From: Atopsyche davidsoni
Taxonomy: Eukaryota; Arthropoda; Insecta; Trichoptera; Hydrobiosidae
DNA length: 64,000 nt
Assembly: GCA_022113835.1 (NCBI GenBank)
Contig: JAILWY010000004.1
Coordinates: forward strand, 6,389,501 to 6,453,500
Direction: 5' to 3'
The notes beneath the pieces were generated by a model that saw nothing but the letters and a program-made list of their open reading frames with translations, was not told the DNA's origin and made no database searches. The translations under genes and the position numbers were made by a program. Below, in pieces: positions 13,301 to 25,290 of this stretch; positions within the stretch are counted from its first letter, which is position 1, and every line of letters starts with the position of its first letter.

Positions 13301-16300
13301 ATGTCTTTCGCTGGGTGCGGTGTTTTGTTGCGCAACAGCTCGACGCAAGATGTCCTAGTATATTGTATAATTTTAAGGTCTATTAAATTAAAAGTAAAAA
13401 AATATATAGTGAAATTGTTTCTCTTCAGTTTGTACTCGATGTCTCGGTTATTTAATCGGTGGCCTTACTAATATCTACACGCTGAATTGCATATCTAGCT
13501 TCGTCAATATCTTCAGATGATTCAATGAAGAAGCTGTCTTAATGTATGTGTCTGTGTTTTGTTGTAATCTATAATATTTACACCTTCATTACGATCTCTG
13601 TAGTAGTTAAAATTGTTATTTTTTCTTTTGAAGGCGTCAAATGTGGAAACAACGAAAAATCGTTATCTTCATGTCTTATTTGTTATTTCAAATTATACAA
13701 GTAGAAAAAATATCTTACTTTAATTTTTTTTTGTTTTTATATGCTTGTCACTATCTAAATCTAGTAAACATTTCTAATGGTAGTTAAGTTGGTTTTGATA
13801 TTTATCTTTTTTTGTATACAAATAATAAAATTTCAATACGCCCAAAAAAAATATTTATTTTGTGATCTTATAATGATGATTATAGTGATATGTACGTAAA
13901 TAATTGTTTAACCAATTTTGTTTAAACGCCTGCTGTATATCTGTAGAATACGTGATAAAATCTTGAACGTTAAACACGGTGTAAATATAAAGTATCACGT
14001 GCATAATTCAACCGAGAGAGACTTTAAAAGAAGTACAGAATGATTGCATCACAAGCAAATCTTGCATTCGTATATACCGGATCATCCGGCATAGTAATGA
14101 GTAATTTTTATATACTCGTAGACGCCCGCTGCTCGTGTCATCGCAGGCACTGAATATTCATAATGATTATCCGCCTGTATGGCCACACAGTGCTAACTGT
14201 TCCTGCGGCATTTCCCAATCGCTCCGCTGCCAACCAATGCGGCACAATGGCGCAACTGCCCGCGTGGTGTGCAATACCGACTGTGCGCCGATCTATGATT
14301 TATTATTATTATTATTATTATTAGCAGATCATTGTTCTCTTGTGATTGTTTCAGTTGCGTCGGGTATCAACACCTATAGGAATGCACGCAATCGAGACGC
14401 TGCATCCTATAATCTCTGCTAGGGATTATAATATCAATTCACACAGCGACCGTGAAGTTCTCACAGACGTCAGTGCAAAATAATAATACGCTCTCTCGGT
14501 CATACACGCGTGGTGATAAACTGACAATCTATTGTAAAAAATATATTAATTCGTCTGTAGGCTTAATGGCTGAAGTTAATAACCGTCTGCCTACAATCCG
14601 TAGTTTATCTAGTCCGATTCCGTCTACGTAGATAAATAAAATATTACTTCCAGTGCAATCGGCCCATACTCGTTACAATTTGATTATATATGAACTGTAC
14701 TAGTTTAACAGGTAAAAATTAATACTATAAAACAAATTGGCTTTTAAAATTAAGTAAAAGGTCAATAAATACACGTAATTTTGGTTGCTTGTAAAAATGG
14801 TACGTATGCGCAAGATTTTATTAATAAAATTTTGATGTTTGTACGGAAATAATAAATGTATTTTATATGAAGTGTAACCGACTACGGAATTTGCGGGGAT
14901 TCGCAACTTAAAGCCTAAAACGATACCTGAAATTTGAATTATGTGAATCTTAAAAAAAAAATTAATTTAATATGTGTCACTGTGTAAGTAACAAAGAAAA
15001 AAAGAATAATCGATTTTCTTTGAAATTGAATGCTTTGGCTTATACATAGATACGGTGTATTGTTAAAAGGTTCGATACTATCTTAAGATTTATGCGTGGT
15101 GTAGACATTGGCTATAAAATGTTTGCCTCAATATCTATTACCCATCTTCCAGTGTGCGAAAAAAACATACGATTTTTTTCTAAGTGAAATATACTACTGG
15201 AAAAGTGTTCAATTTCTAAAATAAAAAAACTGGAATACTTGGAATGTATATAGAGAAAGAAATATTATTATATACCCGATGTACCAGAATTGACAGGAAC
15301 CAAAAAAAAATCATTTATTACTCAATGAGCAGATCGATCAATGGTTATGAAATATAGACTTTTTAGGTAATTGACTTTAACATAAACAACGAGAAAATTC
15401 TTCGAATATTTTTTTACGGCAAGCCATATTCGTTTCTTGAATCGATTCATCAAATATTGTATTCACCATAAGTCTGTTCTTATTTAAAATATTTAATTAT
15501 GAATATTAGTAATAAAGAAACATGTAGAAAACCGTGCATATTTTTAATATCAAAGCATATTACTGTCATTAAATACAAGTGATTGTTGTAAGCTTGTTTA
15601 GAGATCAACAGATACACTAATATAGTATTCGCTATAAAGCATTCTTTCACTTTACGATCTATGAGATATATTCGTAATGTGAATTGCTCTATGAACAATA
15701 TAAAAAAATGGTTTTACAGTAAAGTGCCGTGTATTTACGGCTTGTTATAGTATAATTATGAATGCAAAAAAAAACGATGGAAAGAACCATTCAATTTCAT
15801 TACACTTACAATCACATAAACTAGATCTACATGTGTACTGGAATTGTAGAAATAAATAATGATAGTTATTGTAGACAATTATTTTTTATTCACGTCTGGG
15901 TTTTGGACTTATGCTGTATAGAGACTACTTATTCCAATATAATAGGCATACAATATATAATTTAAATATTTTTATTCAAACTATAATATATTCATTAGAG
16001 CTGTAGCACAATTATTATATATATATTTTACCTAAATGTGTTTCTTATATATTTTAATGTATTTAATGGATCTTACGCATTTAAATGCAATCGAGTCAAT
16101 TATTAAGCACTCATAGCACGAAGCACAGTTAAACTCGCGTGAGGAGTCAGATTTCTGAGTATTATTATAATATCATTTAAATTATTATACATCGTTTACA
16201 AAACAAACGTTTCAACTGAAAAACGGTTAGCTTTCATAAATAGTTATTTTTCAGCGATTTAAATGAGGATTGGTGTCGATTAAGGTAAAACTTTTGAGAT

Positions 16301-16733
16301 CGAGACGTCATAGCGTAGACGTAATATTTTTATTTTACATAAAAGTCATGCTTGGAATCACCTGTATAGTATCGATACAATATAATTACAAATCATGGTG
16401 CAGTAAGATAATGCTAATCTTTATTATTATTATTTTAATTGGTTTCAAATCCATTGAAAATAAAAGCCAACCCACGCTTTTATTTAAACATTTAATATTC
16501 ATTAGTATTCTTCACGCCAAGCACGTTTAATTAAGCCGCCTTCCTTATATGTACTTATTAGTATTAATTCATACAATATCAAAGACATGAGGTAACGCAA
16601 AAACAATCGCTGTAAATCTGCAGTGAATAAAAATATGGCGGATGAAATGCGTGTCGGGGCAATAAAATTTAAAAGGTTCACATACTTTATTGTAAAAGCG
16701 ATCCAACTAACGCGGAGAAAGTGCTATCTAGGC
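10302..16733. other. No gene recognised; simple repeat and minor motifs only
   Basis: This is long AT-rich DNA. A second CRE-type palindrome TGACGTCA lies at 10688-10695 in a small GC-richer patch. A trinucleotide (ATT) run lies at 14299-14323, next to a GC-richer block (about 14110-14420) with a 95-codon frame of no recognised domain. Nothing else supports a gene. Confidence 0.45.
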
Positions 16734-16835
16734 AATTTCATATCTGGCAAGACTCGAACCGGAGCATATTCAGCATCCACGTCCAAAACAGCACAAAGGC
16801 AACGCCCGCGAAGCATCCGGTTATTAAACGCATAC
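16734..16835 (-). mobile_element. Possible SINE fragment (B box only)
   Basis: The reverse strand carries GGTTCGAGTC (16751-16760 on +), a good pol III B box, in a short GC-richer patch. No convincing A box is seen, so this is a fragment or a chance match. Confidence 0.3.
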
Positions 16836-16929
16836 AATTTGTGTTTCTTATATGGACAGCCTGGCTAAGGTGGCAATACTTGCTCTCTTTTTTTTTCCTC
16901 TTCGAGTAGCAGGACTGTGAAACTCTCAC

Positions 16930-17935
16930 TGCTTTTTCACGTACTAGCTTTTTTTTTTTGTCGTTTCAATTTGTACCGACACACGCGATGTCAACGTGAC
17001 CGAATCTAAACAGGTATAGGTCCAATTAGTCTATCAGATCTAATTTATGAATTCTCAATTGCTAACTCAATATCCAATCTAGTATTTACTTTTATATTTT
17101 TTTGTTTTATTTGATGTAATTAAAAATCATACTGTAGCTGAAGATAGATTCAGGTATGTCTAAAGATATAAAAGTGTTTCGATAATTTATATGTACGTGC
17201 GTATCATCCCCGCAACCCAAAGTATATAAGTTGTTATTAAATAATTTCAAACATACAAAAATATGAGAATACTTTAAATGTAAACTATCTGAAAGCTGTT
17301 CTTGAAAATTGCGTTTCAGTTGGAAATTTCAGTGTCTGTATACGACTGAAATCGCTGACTCTTAATAGGTGCTATTTTCTCAATTCTTTGTCATTCTTTA
17401 AAAATGATAAATCATTATTTTTCTTAATTGGCGTTCAAGCAGTGTATTATTTGTAATTTACTAGCGAAACTTGCATTTTTCAAATAATTAAAAGCGCACG
17501 CGTCGCGTCAAGTAAATTCCGTTGAATTATATTCATCATCAAGACGCGTTTTGATTTAAACTTATTACTGCACGAATAGTTAATTACAACAATAACATGG
17601 TACTTTGGCATTTCTGATGAGCTGGAGTTAAAATCTAAAATATCCACAAACAAATAATTTGTAATCATGAAAAATCGAAGACGATTCTTATAATATGCAC
17701 ACTTCGTTAATACCTTTATTTATCAAACTGTTTTGCCTGAATTATTGATTGGTGGTACCTTTTTGTTTCACTCCTCCAAGAATTTTAACATTTTTATTGC
17801 AAATAGTAACAGGCAGAATCCTTGTTTAGGGTGTTGATTTTGGGTATTGGATTCAAATAAGATGAACTCTTTTTTTCAACACCATTGTCAAAAATGAATC
17901 AGGCGTGAATCAAAATGCCCAGTTTTTTGTACACC
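16930..17935. other. No gene recognised
   Basis: AT-rich DNA without a supported feature. Confidence 0.45.
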
Positions 17936-17939
17936 AAAT

Positions 17940-18110
17940 TTTGATAACCCCTCAGGTGGTCAATTCGTGTCACCTTCGTCTAATCACATCCGACCAGTTT
18001 TTAAGACCTATCCAGCCCCGGGCTGCGGTCGCAGGTATTGTGAACAAATCACTTTCTTATTCACCTGGCCAGGAATCGAATCTCTCGTCAAACAATCGCC
18101 GGGTGAGAGT
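17940..18110 (-). mobile_element. Possible SINE fragment
   Basis: On the reverse strand GATTCGATTC (18073-18082) is followed by CTGGCCAGGTGAAT. This resembles the B-box region of the SINE at 54824 (GGTTCGATCC, then CTGGCAGGTGAAT). The remainder has diverged. Confidence 0.4.
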
Positions 18111-18639
18111 AGACGCTTTGGTACACTTTAAAAAGATTTATTACCCTGTCCATACTAATACTATATTGTGGTATTCCGTTTGAAGATCGGATCTACAGAT
18201 AAACTTTATAAATCACGTAGAATTTTATTATAGTTGTATACTAACATGCTTGCTAAATAAACACAGATAATATCGGTGGCCTTAAGTAACTTCAATGCAT
18301 GTGCAACATATGTATTTGTAATGCGACCGCTGGAGTGACTCAGAGGTCATTTTTATAGAAACCCAAGCCGAAGTGAAATGATTAGTCAGAGGTGTGGGTT
18401 CATTTTTTTCAATAAGACCGGTACTTAAAATTGCTGATTTTGCTATACGGATATGAACTGCCATGAACGAATAACTATTTATTTTATATTTACCCTATGT
18501 GAAACCCTCTGATGACCATAAAAAAAAGGTTTTTAAAGTTTGCCTCAACTAGTACTTATTGGATCATTTTAAAATGGTCGCGCTTTTTGCTTTATAAAGT
18601 TCAGAATTACAAACATAGGGATTGTAAAGGAAATATTTG

Positions 18640-18995
18640 TTTCTTCTTCATCAAGTGTCTCTTCTCAGAGGAGCTTGACCAATCATATATTTATTCCGGG
18701 CCAGTCTTATTAATTTGTCTCTACTCTCGACTTCCAGCCACGTTAGTTTCCTCCTTAAAATGCCTCTTTTTCCTTGGATTTGAGGCTTTATTCGCTATTT
18801 CTGAAAATATGGCCAAAATTGCATACCTTACGCTTTTTTACCATTGTTAGTACTCTTTCTAGTGTAGAAAGACCCGAGGACCAACTACACTATTTCCCCC
18901 TTAGAAAACCATAAACACTAGCTCAGCATGAGTATATGCTCAGTGAAATGGTCGCTAACCTCCTCTGAGGAGAAGCACTTGATGAAAGTACTCTT
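18640..18995. repeat. Two copies of repeat family R-A in inverted orientation
   Basis: The + strand text at 18648-18680 (TCATCAAGTGTCTCTTCTCA and following) reappears in reverse at 18955-18992. Each is the head of the repeat seen at 22676 and 61157. The right-hand copy also shows, in reverse, the family's ATGGTTTTCTAAGGG segment near 18900. The two heads enclose about 270 bp that could fold back. Confidence 0.6.
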
Positions 18996-18999
18996 TCTT

Positions 19000-19075
19000 T
19001 GTGAATTATGTACAAGACTCTCTCATTTTTGACATTGACAACTCATGGTATTTTAAGTATTTTTCCTACCAAGCC
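19000..19075 (+). repeat. Copy of a SINE tail shared with 55014-55075
   Basis: CAAGACTCTCTCATTT, then CAACTCATGGTATTT, parallels CAAGACTCTTTCATTT, then CAATCCATGGTATTT in the tail of the SINE at 54824-55100. It suggests that a degenerate member of the same family ends here. Confidence 0.5.
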
Positions 19076-19744
19076 AAAATTAAAACGCTTCTTGTTGTCT
19101 TTAGTGTCCAGGCTTTAACTATATAAAGAAGAACTGTTACAATTTAACATGTATAATGGAAACTGCATTTTTTTAACCATGCAGTGCATGTATGTACTTC
19201 TGCACGCTACCGTAGTTCGTGTATGTCCAATGAGCCGCGCAAACACGTCGACTGCGTCATGTTTACCCGAATTCCGGATTCCTGTTAAAACGTTGAGACC
19301 CACCAATATCAGCGCAGTTTACCGGTAATGGCGGCCCACTCACGCGGCTGTGCCAACCTGACGGTCGATCGGGCGTGGAGTTCAAGGCGAACGATTTTTT
19401 TTATTATCATATTGGCCACACTGAGGTGCGTTCGTTGTGCCACATTCGTACTTTCTCATAACACCAATAAGGCCGATTGAAGTGCTCGGTCACGTCGCGC
19501 TCAAGTCACGGCGATCTGCATCTTAAGTGTGAATAACATTGCATTACGCGTTTGCGTGAAATAACTTGATATCTTAACATTACTTAAAGCCATGCTTGAC
19601 GTTATAAGATTTGGATGTAGTACATATTTTAAAATCGTTGTATCATAAATCTCGAAGTAATGCAATTAGCTTACTCTTCTTTTGATTAAGTCGCGTAAGA
19701 TTTTTATGTGCTTGTACAGATAATTTTAAAAATTGTGAATATGG

Positions 19745-19920
19745 CTAGCTTGTAGGCTCAGTGGTTGGACCATTAGTTAACCCACTGTAACCAGTTAACT
19801 CAATTTGGTTATTGCAACTCAGTTTTGACTGTGCCTTGACTTGAGCGTGATCGCCGGAGGAATGCTCGGCACGTGCACCTCTCTCAGCTGCCGGCTCTGG
19901 GAATGTGCTAAAAGTTTTGA
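19745..19920 (+). mobile_element. Possible tRNA-derived SINE, degenerate
   Basis: GTAGGCTCAGTGGTTGGACC resembles a tRNA D-arm with A box. No clear B box follows. The GC-rich block after it (GAGGAATGCTCGGCACGTGC) shares a motif with 8640-8700 in reverse. It is called a SINE relic with low confidence. Confidence 0.35.
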
Positions 19921-22675
19921 ACAATAGAGAACGTTTATTCAGTGATTTTCAATATGTCGTATGCAGATTCCACAGATAGCGAGCGTAGGCCGACCGTAAC
20001 AATGCTGTATATTTCAAAGCGAGAATCCTAATAACACATTTAGTTTATAAGCTCCCTGTATTTGCATTCCATTGGATTTAATACATTTTGCAAAATCTAA
20101 GCTGTATAAATTTCAGTATGCTGCATAATTTATTTAGGTATCCTTATGTGGGTGTATGAAAAATACGTTTTCATTTTTTCAGCATAAAATTTTTCACTCC
20201 TTGAAATTTCATAAATAACAATTAAGGTGTTTTTACACAGTTAAATAATCATTTACTTAACTATTGTAATAAAACATTAAAAATATATTGCCATTTTATT
20301 TTTTTAGCGCAGCTAATTTATTTTGAAATATTATGCTATCTTATAAAGAAAATCAAATTTTATTAATATCTTTGATTAATAGTAGTAGAAACTTGTAACT
20401 TACGTAAATTCGAAATGCCTTAGCTGATTTTACGTTACATCATATACAGGTGAGATATTTATTGCCCAACTGTAAAATATATTTTTTGAAATAATTATAA
20501 TTGATTACTTTTGGGGTGATTCGTGTGAAACATTTAATCAAATGTGAAATATTGATTATAAAGATTCTGTTCTGACATGTGGTGAAAATATTATTAGGAA
20601 ATATTTGCAACATATACTTTTTAACTGAAATAGTTTCTCATAACACACCCTTTGAATCTACGAGATTATAAAAGGCCTTCAATATTTATTTATATTTTCT
20701 TGTACATATACATTCATTGTATATATAAAAATATTGAAAAAATGTGTATAAAGGTTTAGGAACATAAAATGTGGCGAATGAGCTCTATAATTTGTGGTAA
20801 TTTTCGTACGGCACTCTAATATCACATATTTAAACCTTGTTTTTATGTTACATAGTCCTACGTACTATAAATATTACTCTCAGGACAGAAAAAAACACAA
20901 GTACAAGGTTTTAGAACATATCAGGCTTGCCCACTATAAAAAGGAAATTCAACGAATACAAAGAACATCAACAAAAAAAACCTACCATAATTCACAATTG
21001 AATTGGATTATATTATAAAAAATAATGTTTTTATATAACATTTTTTTTATTTGTATCACGCCTTAAACATTACATCCTATATCTAACCTAATTTTTCTAA
21101 AAGCGATAAAACAATCGGTGTATGACATTGTTTTGTAAATTAATAACGCATCTATTCATACATTATATTACAATAAAGTAATTAAAGCATTCGCGTCGTT
21201 TTTTATGTACATTGTTGTAATAAGCGAGTAAGCATGAAAAAGTTTCTACTGCTAATAATATCGAATTGCTACAATAAAACAATTATTATCTAGATTTTAT
21301 TAATATAGAAAGTGAAGTCGACTACAAAATAAGGTTTTTTTTTGAGCTGTACTTATTGGTATCGGATAATGAATTATATTATAATTGGGAGAAATGTATA
21401 AGGACTCGCAATTTCTCATATTAGTTTTACAACTATGGCATATTTTTTACTTATATATATCGGACAGTTTAGCATAGTTTGGGAAAGAAATTGGCGTTGT
21501 TACATATTTGCAAATAAGCAAATAATATAGGGTAAAATATTTTTATTAAAAAACCTGGTATTGCTTTGGGATGTTGATAAAGAAGGAGAAGAACAAAAAT
21601 TCTTCAAGCCATTGTATATTTTTTTAGTATGATATATTATTTATAAAATAATTCGTTTTACCACTGTTGGGGAAAAATATACGTCGTTATATGTTTTACT
21701 AATTGATAAGTAATGGATTTACGATTTCCTGAAACTTATTTTATCAAATTGCTACCAGTGCGAATTGCTTTTAAATATTGTTATAGTGATAAAAACGACT
21801 GCATAGCCCACTTGTTCTCATTTCTTCGGCTAGTACTTATTTGTATTGACAATTAGTTTCTGACCTTAATGTACCAGCTCCTAAGTAACCGAACAAATAG
21901 ACAACCCGAGCCTCTCCCATGTCTCGCGTTTCTTCTCACAGACCACTTGTAGGACAATTAGCGTCCGTTTTTGCTGCTCAGCTGTAAACCATGATGGACC
22001 AGCTTTTAGAAACCACACAAGTCATGCGCATGGGCTTGGCCAGTGATTTGTGGTGACCTCTTTAAAAACCCGCATCCCAGTTGCGAACAACGTTCATCTC
22101 ACATTAAAGTCTTTTTATTTAAAAAAAAATCCTACATACTTTCATGGTATAGAGAATTTTAGAAAGTGATTCAAACGTGAACTTTTGATTTTAGGTTATT
22201 TTGCTGTTTTTTTTTTTTTCAGCTTTAAGAATAATGGCCTGCGAATTATTTATATAAATTCTTAACAGCAAATAGGCGGATATGGTGAGACAATTTATTT
22301 CAGCGAACATCTTTATGTTTATTCCTCTGTGAAACGTAATATTAATTATTGGTGATGTCCGCTTTCAAAACCTCAACAATTTTTATATTATTATTATTAA
22401 ATATTTGGAATGAGTAAATACATAACTTTTGTGCAATGTCCTTGATCTGGTTGAAATTTTTTTTTCGGAATTTATTTTTCTACAGATATGAATTAAGAAT
22501 TTATGGCTATATTAGTGGAAGAAACTTGTAAAAATTGATGAATGGGTATAAAAATGTCTTTCAAGTACTTGGAGTATATGTTTTTATAAAAAGGAATACC
22601 CAATAAAAATATATGTTTAATTATTTACTTGAATTTAAAAATTTATGAAATAATAAATATTTGATTTATTGATAA
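19921..22675. other. No gene recognised
   Basis: AT-rich DNA with poly(T) tracts and no supported feature. Confidence 0.45.
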
Positions 22676-22965
22676 CTTCTTCTTCATGAGCTTCTCTTCA
22701 TGGGATGTTGGTGACCATCTCACTGAACATATATTTTATGGTTTTCTTATGGAGAATAGTGTAGTGGGTCTTCGGGTCCTTCTTCCTTGCAGTTTTATAT
22801 TCAAAAGAAAGGTCTGTATAATGCTGCTGCCCAATAGCATTTTCATACAATTCTATCTTTACAAATCACTTGTATCTGATATTCCTTCTGCAGTAGGCAG
22901 AAATAATGACAAGAGTCCCTCGCCTATATAAGGTACTTCCAAAACACATCCCTTCACAATTATTC
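22676..22965 (+). repeat. Interspersed repeat family R-A, near full copy
   Basis: About 290 bp align by eye with 61157-61465. Shared blocks, in the same order, are GTTGGTGACCA(T/A)CTCA, CATGGTTTTCTTA-type text, AAAGGTCTGT, GCCCAATAGC, TCTGATATTCCTTCTGCAGT and AAGGTACTTCCA(A/G)AACACAT. Further fragments lie at 4483, 18640, 36714 (reverse), 55449 (reverse) and 60505 (reverse). There is no open frame, terminal repeat or pol III box that I can see, so the class is unknown. Confidence 0.7.
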
Positions 22966-24634
22966 CAAGTTCACTACTCCATTTCCGATCGTTCACATAC
23001 GCTCAGGGCACAGAAAATGGCTGCCATGCACAAGCAACAGAATAGGGAGAGCTGAATAACTTACGAGTCGTAATTTGCCATTGAAATTTAGTACGAAAGT
23101 TAATAATGATATGCCCGGTCGTCCATTACCAAATAAAACACGTTCTAATGGTCGGTTAATGTATTCGATTCTCACAAACGTTTAGTGTGTCATTCAATAT
23201 TTTATCACAACCGCAGATGCGATCTGACTTCATTGCCGTAAATATTAATATAATTAAAATGAATCAACGCTACTTTAAGTGCTCATTATGTGTCTGCGTC
23301 TCGAATGTAACCGCATTCCTATTGTGCTAAAAAATGCATCAATGCTTGTGAATTGTTATTATACGTATCTTGTTTTTATTTTTATTGTTATTTATAGCGT
23401 TGTATAGCGTCTTTTATGCTTTTGTAATATTTTGAAATGACAGAAACACTGGTTCAATGGCTATTATAATAACGTATTGATTATTTATTTAAAAAACTAT
23501 TTTCAGCAGATATTTTGTGGGCTGATTATAACAAGTTTTTTTCACTATATGTTTCATATCTTATGTAGAACGTTTTGCAAAATCTTTATAATTTTTTTTT
23601 TAAATATGGTCTTTTGAATTCAAGTGATCGATATGCTAACGAAAATACAATTTTGTTTATATAAAGCTACTTATAAAATTACTAATTTGAAATTATAAAT
23701 ATTAAAAGATCCAATTGGCACACTAGACTGCATCACAACATAAGTGACCTTTTAGGTTTTAGGGTGTTTTTTTTTGTATGGTTTTGTATTCAACTTTATC
23801 ATCAAGACAATAAAAGCTCTATCGCTCCATAGGTGTATTGTAAAACTGATAGGGCCAATTGATTAATAAAAGAAGCCTTGTAAACCAAAACACACTATTT
23901 CTAATATTCGTTATGATCTTGGTAACACTAAAAATCTTAATGAAAAAAATATAGATAATGATTTTTGTTGGTTATATATTTGTTAATGGTCGTTTTTTTT
24001 CTTCACATAAATTGTCACTCAACAACAGCAAAACATTTATAAAATGTATCTTCCGCATTTCAACAGGTTGTTTTTTTACGCTTTAATTAAATATTTTCGA
24101 AAGTAATAAGTCATGAATGTCAATGCCATTAAAATGTAGGCACCGAGTGCTTTTGCTTGCACTTCAGCAATTTGAATTCTGTGCCGAGCGCCTGAAAGAG
24201 CCCGGCGCTACCTTCCCGCATGTCTTCAGGCCTATGGCAATAAAATATACGTAGAAAGTCACTGCACAGACCTTTAGAGTGCTTATGTACAATTTCTAGA
24301 ATTGTAAATAGATTGTTGAAGCACCGAAGCGAAAAGCTGAATGTTAAACCTCTCTGTGTGTGCCAGTTTATGGGTGGTAAAATTAAAATTCATAATAGTA
24401 AAAATGCATGATACAAACATTTAGGTGAGTGAATGTTGTAGAGTCCTCATACTACCCGTTTACTACAAGTTGAATAGAGCCCTTTGAGGTCCATCACAAT
24501 TATATATGTCCTTATCTGGATCGGTGATAAAATGTACAATACATTGTATTCAAGAAAAGAAACCGCACTGTATTTAAATTTTCATAAAACATAGTGTTTA
24601 ATTTAAAAAATCACTGTTATATACAAAGCGTGTT

Positions 24635-24664
24635 CTAATATCATGCTAACAAGCATGATATTAG
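24635..24664. repeat. Perfect hairpin, 13-bp stem, 4-nt loop
   Basis: CTAATATCATGCT, loop AACA, then AGCATGATATTAG. The stem is perfect and clearly longer than chance hairpins nearby. No T run that would mark a terminator follows, and its role is unknown. Confidence 0.7.
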
Positions 24665-25256
24665 CAATATTTATTTTAATATATTTTGATTATAAGAATT
24701 ATAATTTTCTTTAGATGAGACTTTTGAAGCCTTGGTTGAAAAATCAAGAGTTTTACAAATAAAACTAGGCAACATCTGATTGTATAGATAATAACATTTC
24801 CATATTTTTAAGACAAGCAAAGTTTCACGATTTTAACTATTTTTCAATCAAGTTTTTATATTTAATGAACATTAAAACAGTCGTTGATGGACACTTGATT
24901 TTCCAAATCAATAAAGCACTTATCCTACACTACGAGTATGAGCTGAGTATGTATTACACATTATTATCTATATAACTATTTGATAACGTCATCGTAACTA
25001 CTGTTACACTCCATAAGGCATATCTGAATTTCAAACAGTAATTTTAAGTCTGGGTTCGTACATTCTTTGGCATAGAACTTCAAGTGTCCACTTAGTAAGC
25101 GGATCCCATACAAGGCCATGTGACCCAATGAGCCAATATCTCTTAAACGACTCAAATAGTAAGGACAACAGATTTATTCATTCTTTACATGCGAGCTTGC
25201 ACGTCTTCACAGTAGTGATGTGCTCTCCCAAGAAATACGAAACAGCTTTATACGAT

Positions 25257-25290
25257 GCAGAAATTTGTTTATATATAAACAGATTTCTGC
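25257..25290. repeat. 34-bp near-perfect palindrome
   Basis: GCAGAAATTTGTTTATA is followed by its reverse complement with one mismatch, without a loop. It could extrude as a cruciform or bind a dimeric protein. No flanking element is recognised. Confidence 0.65.
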
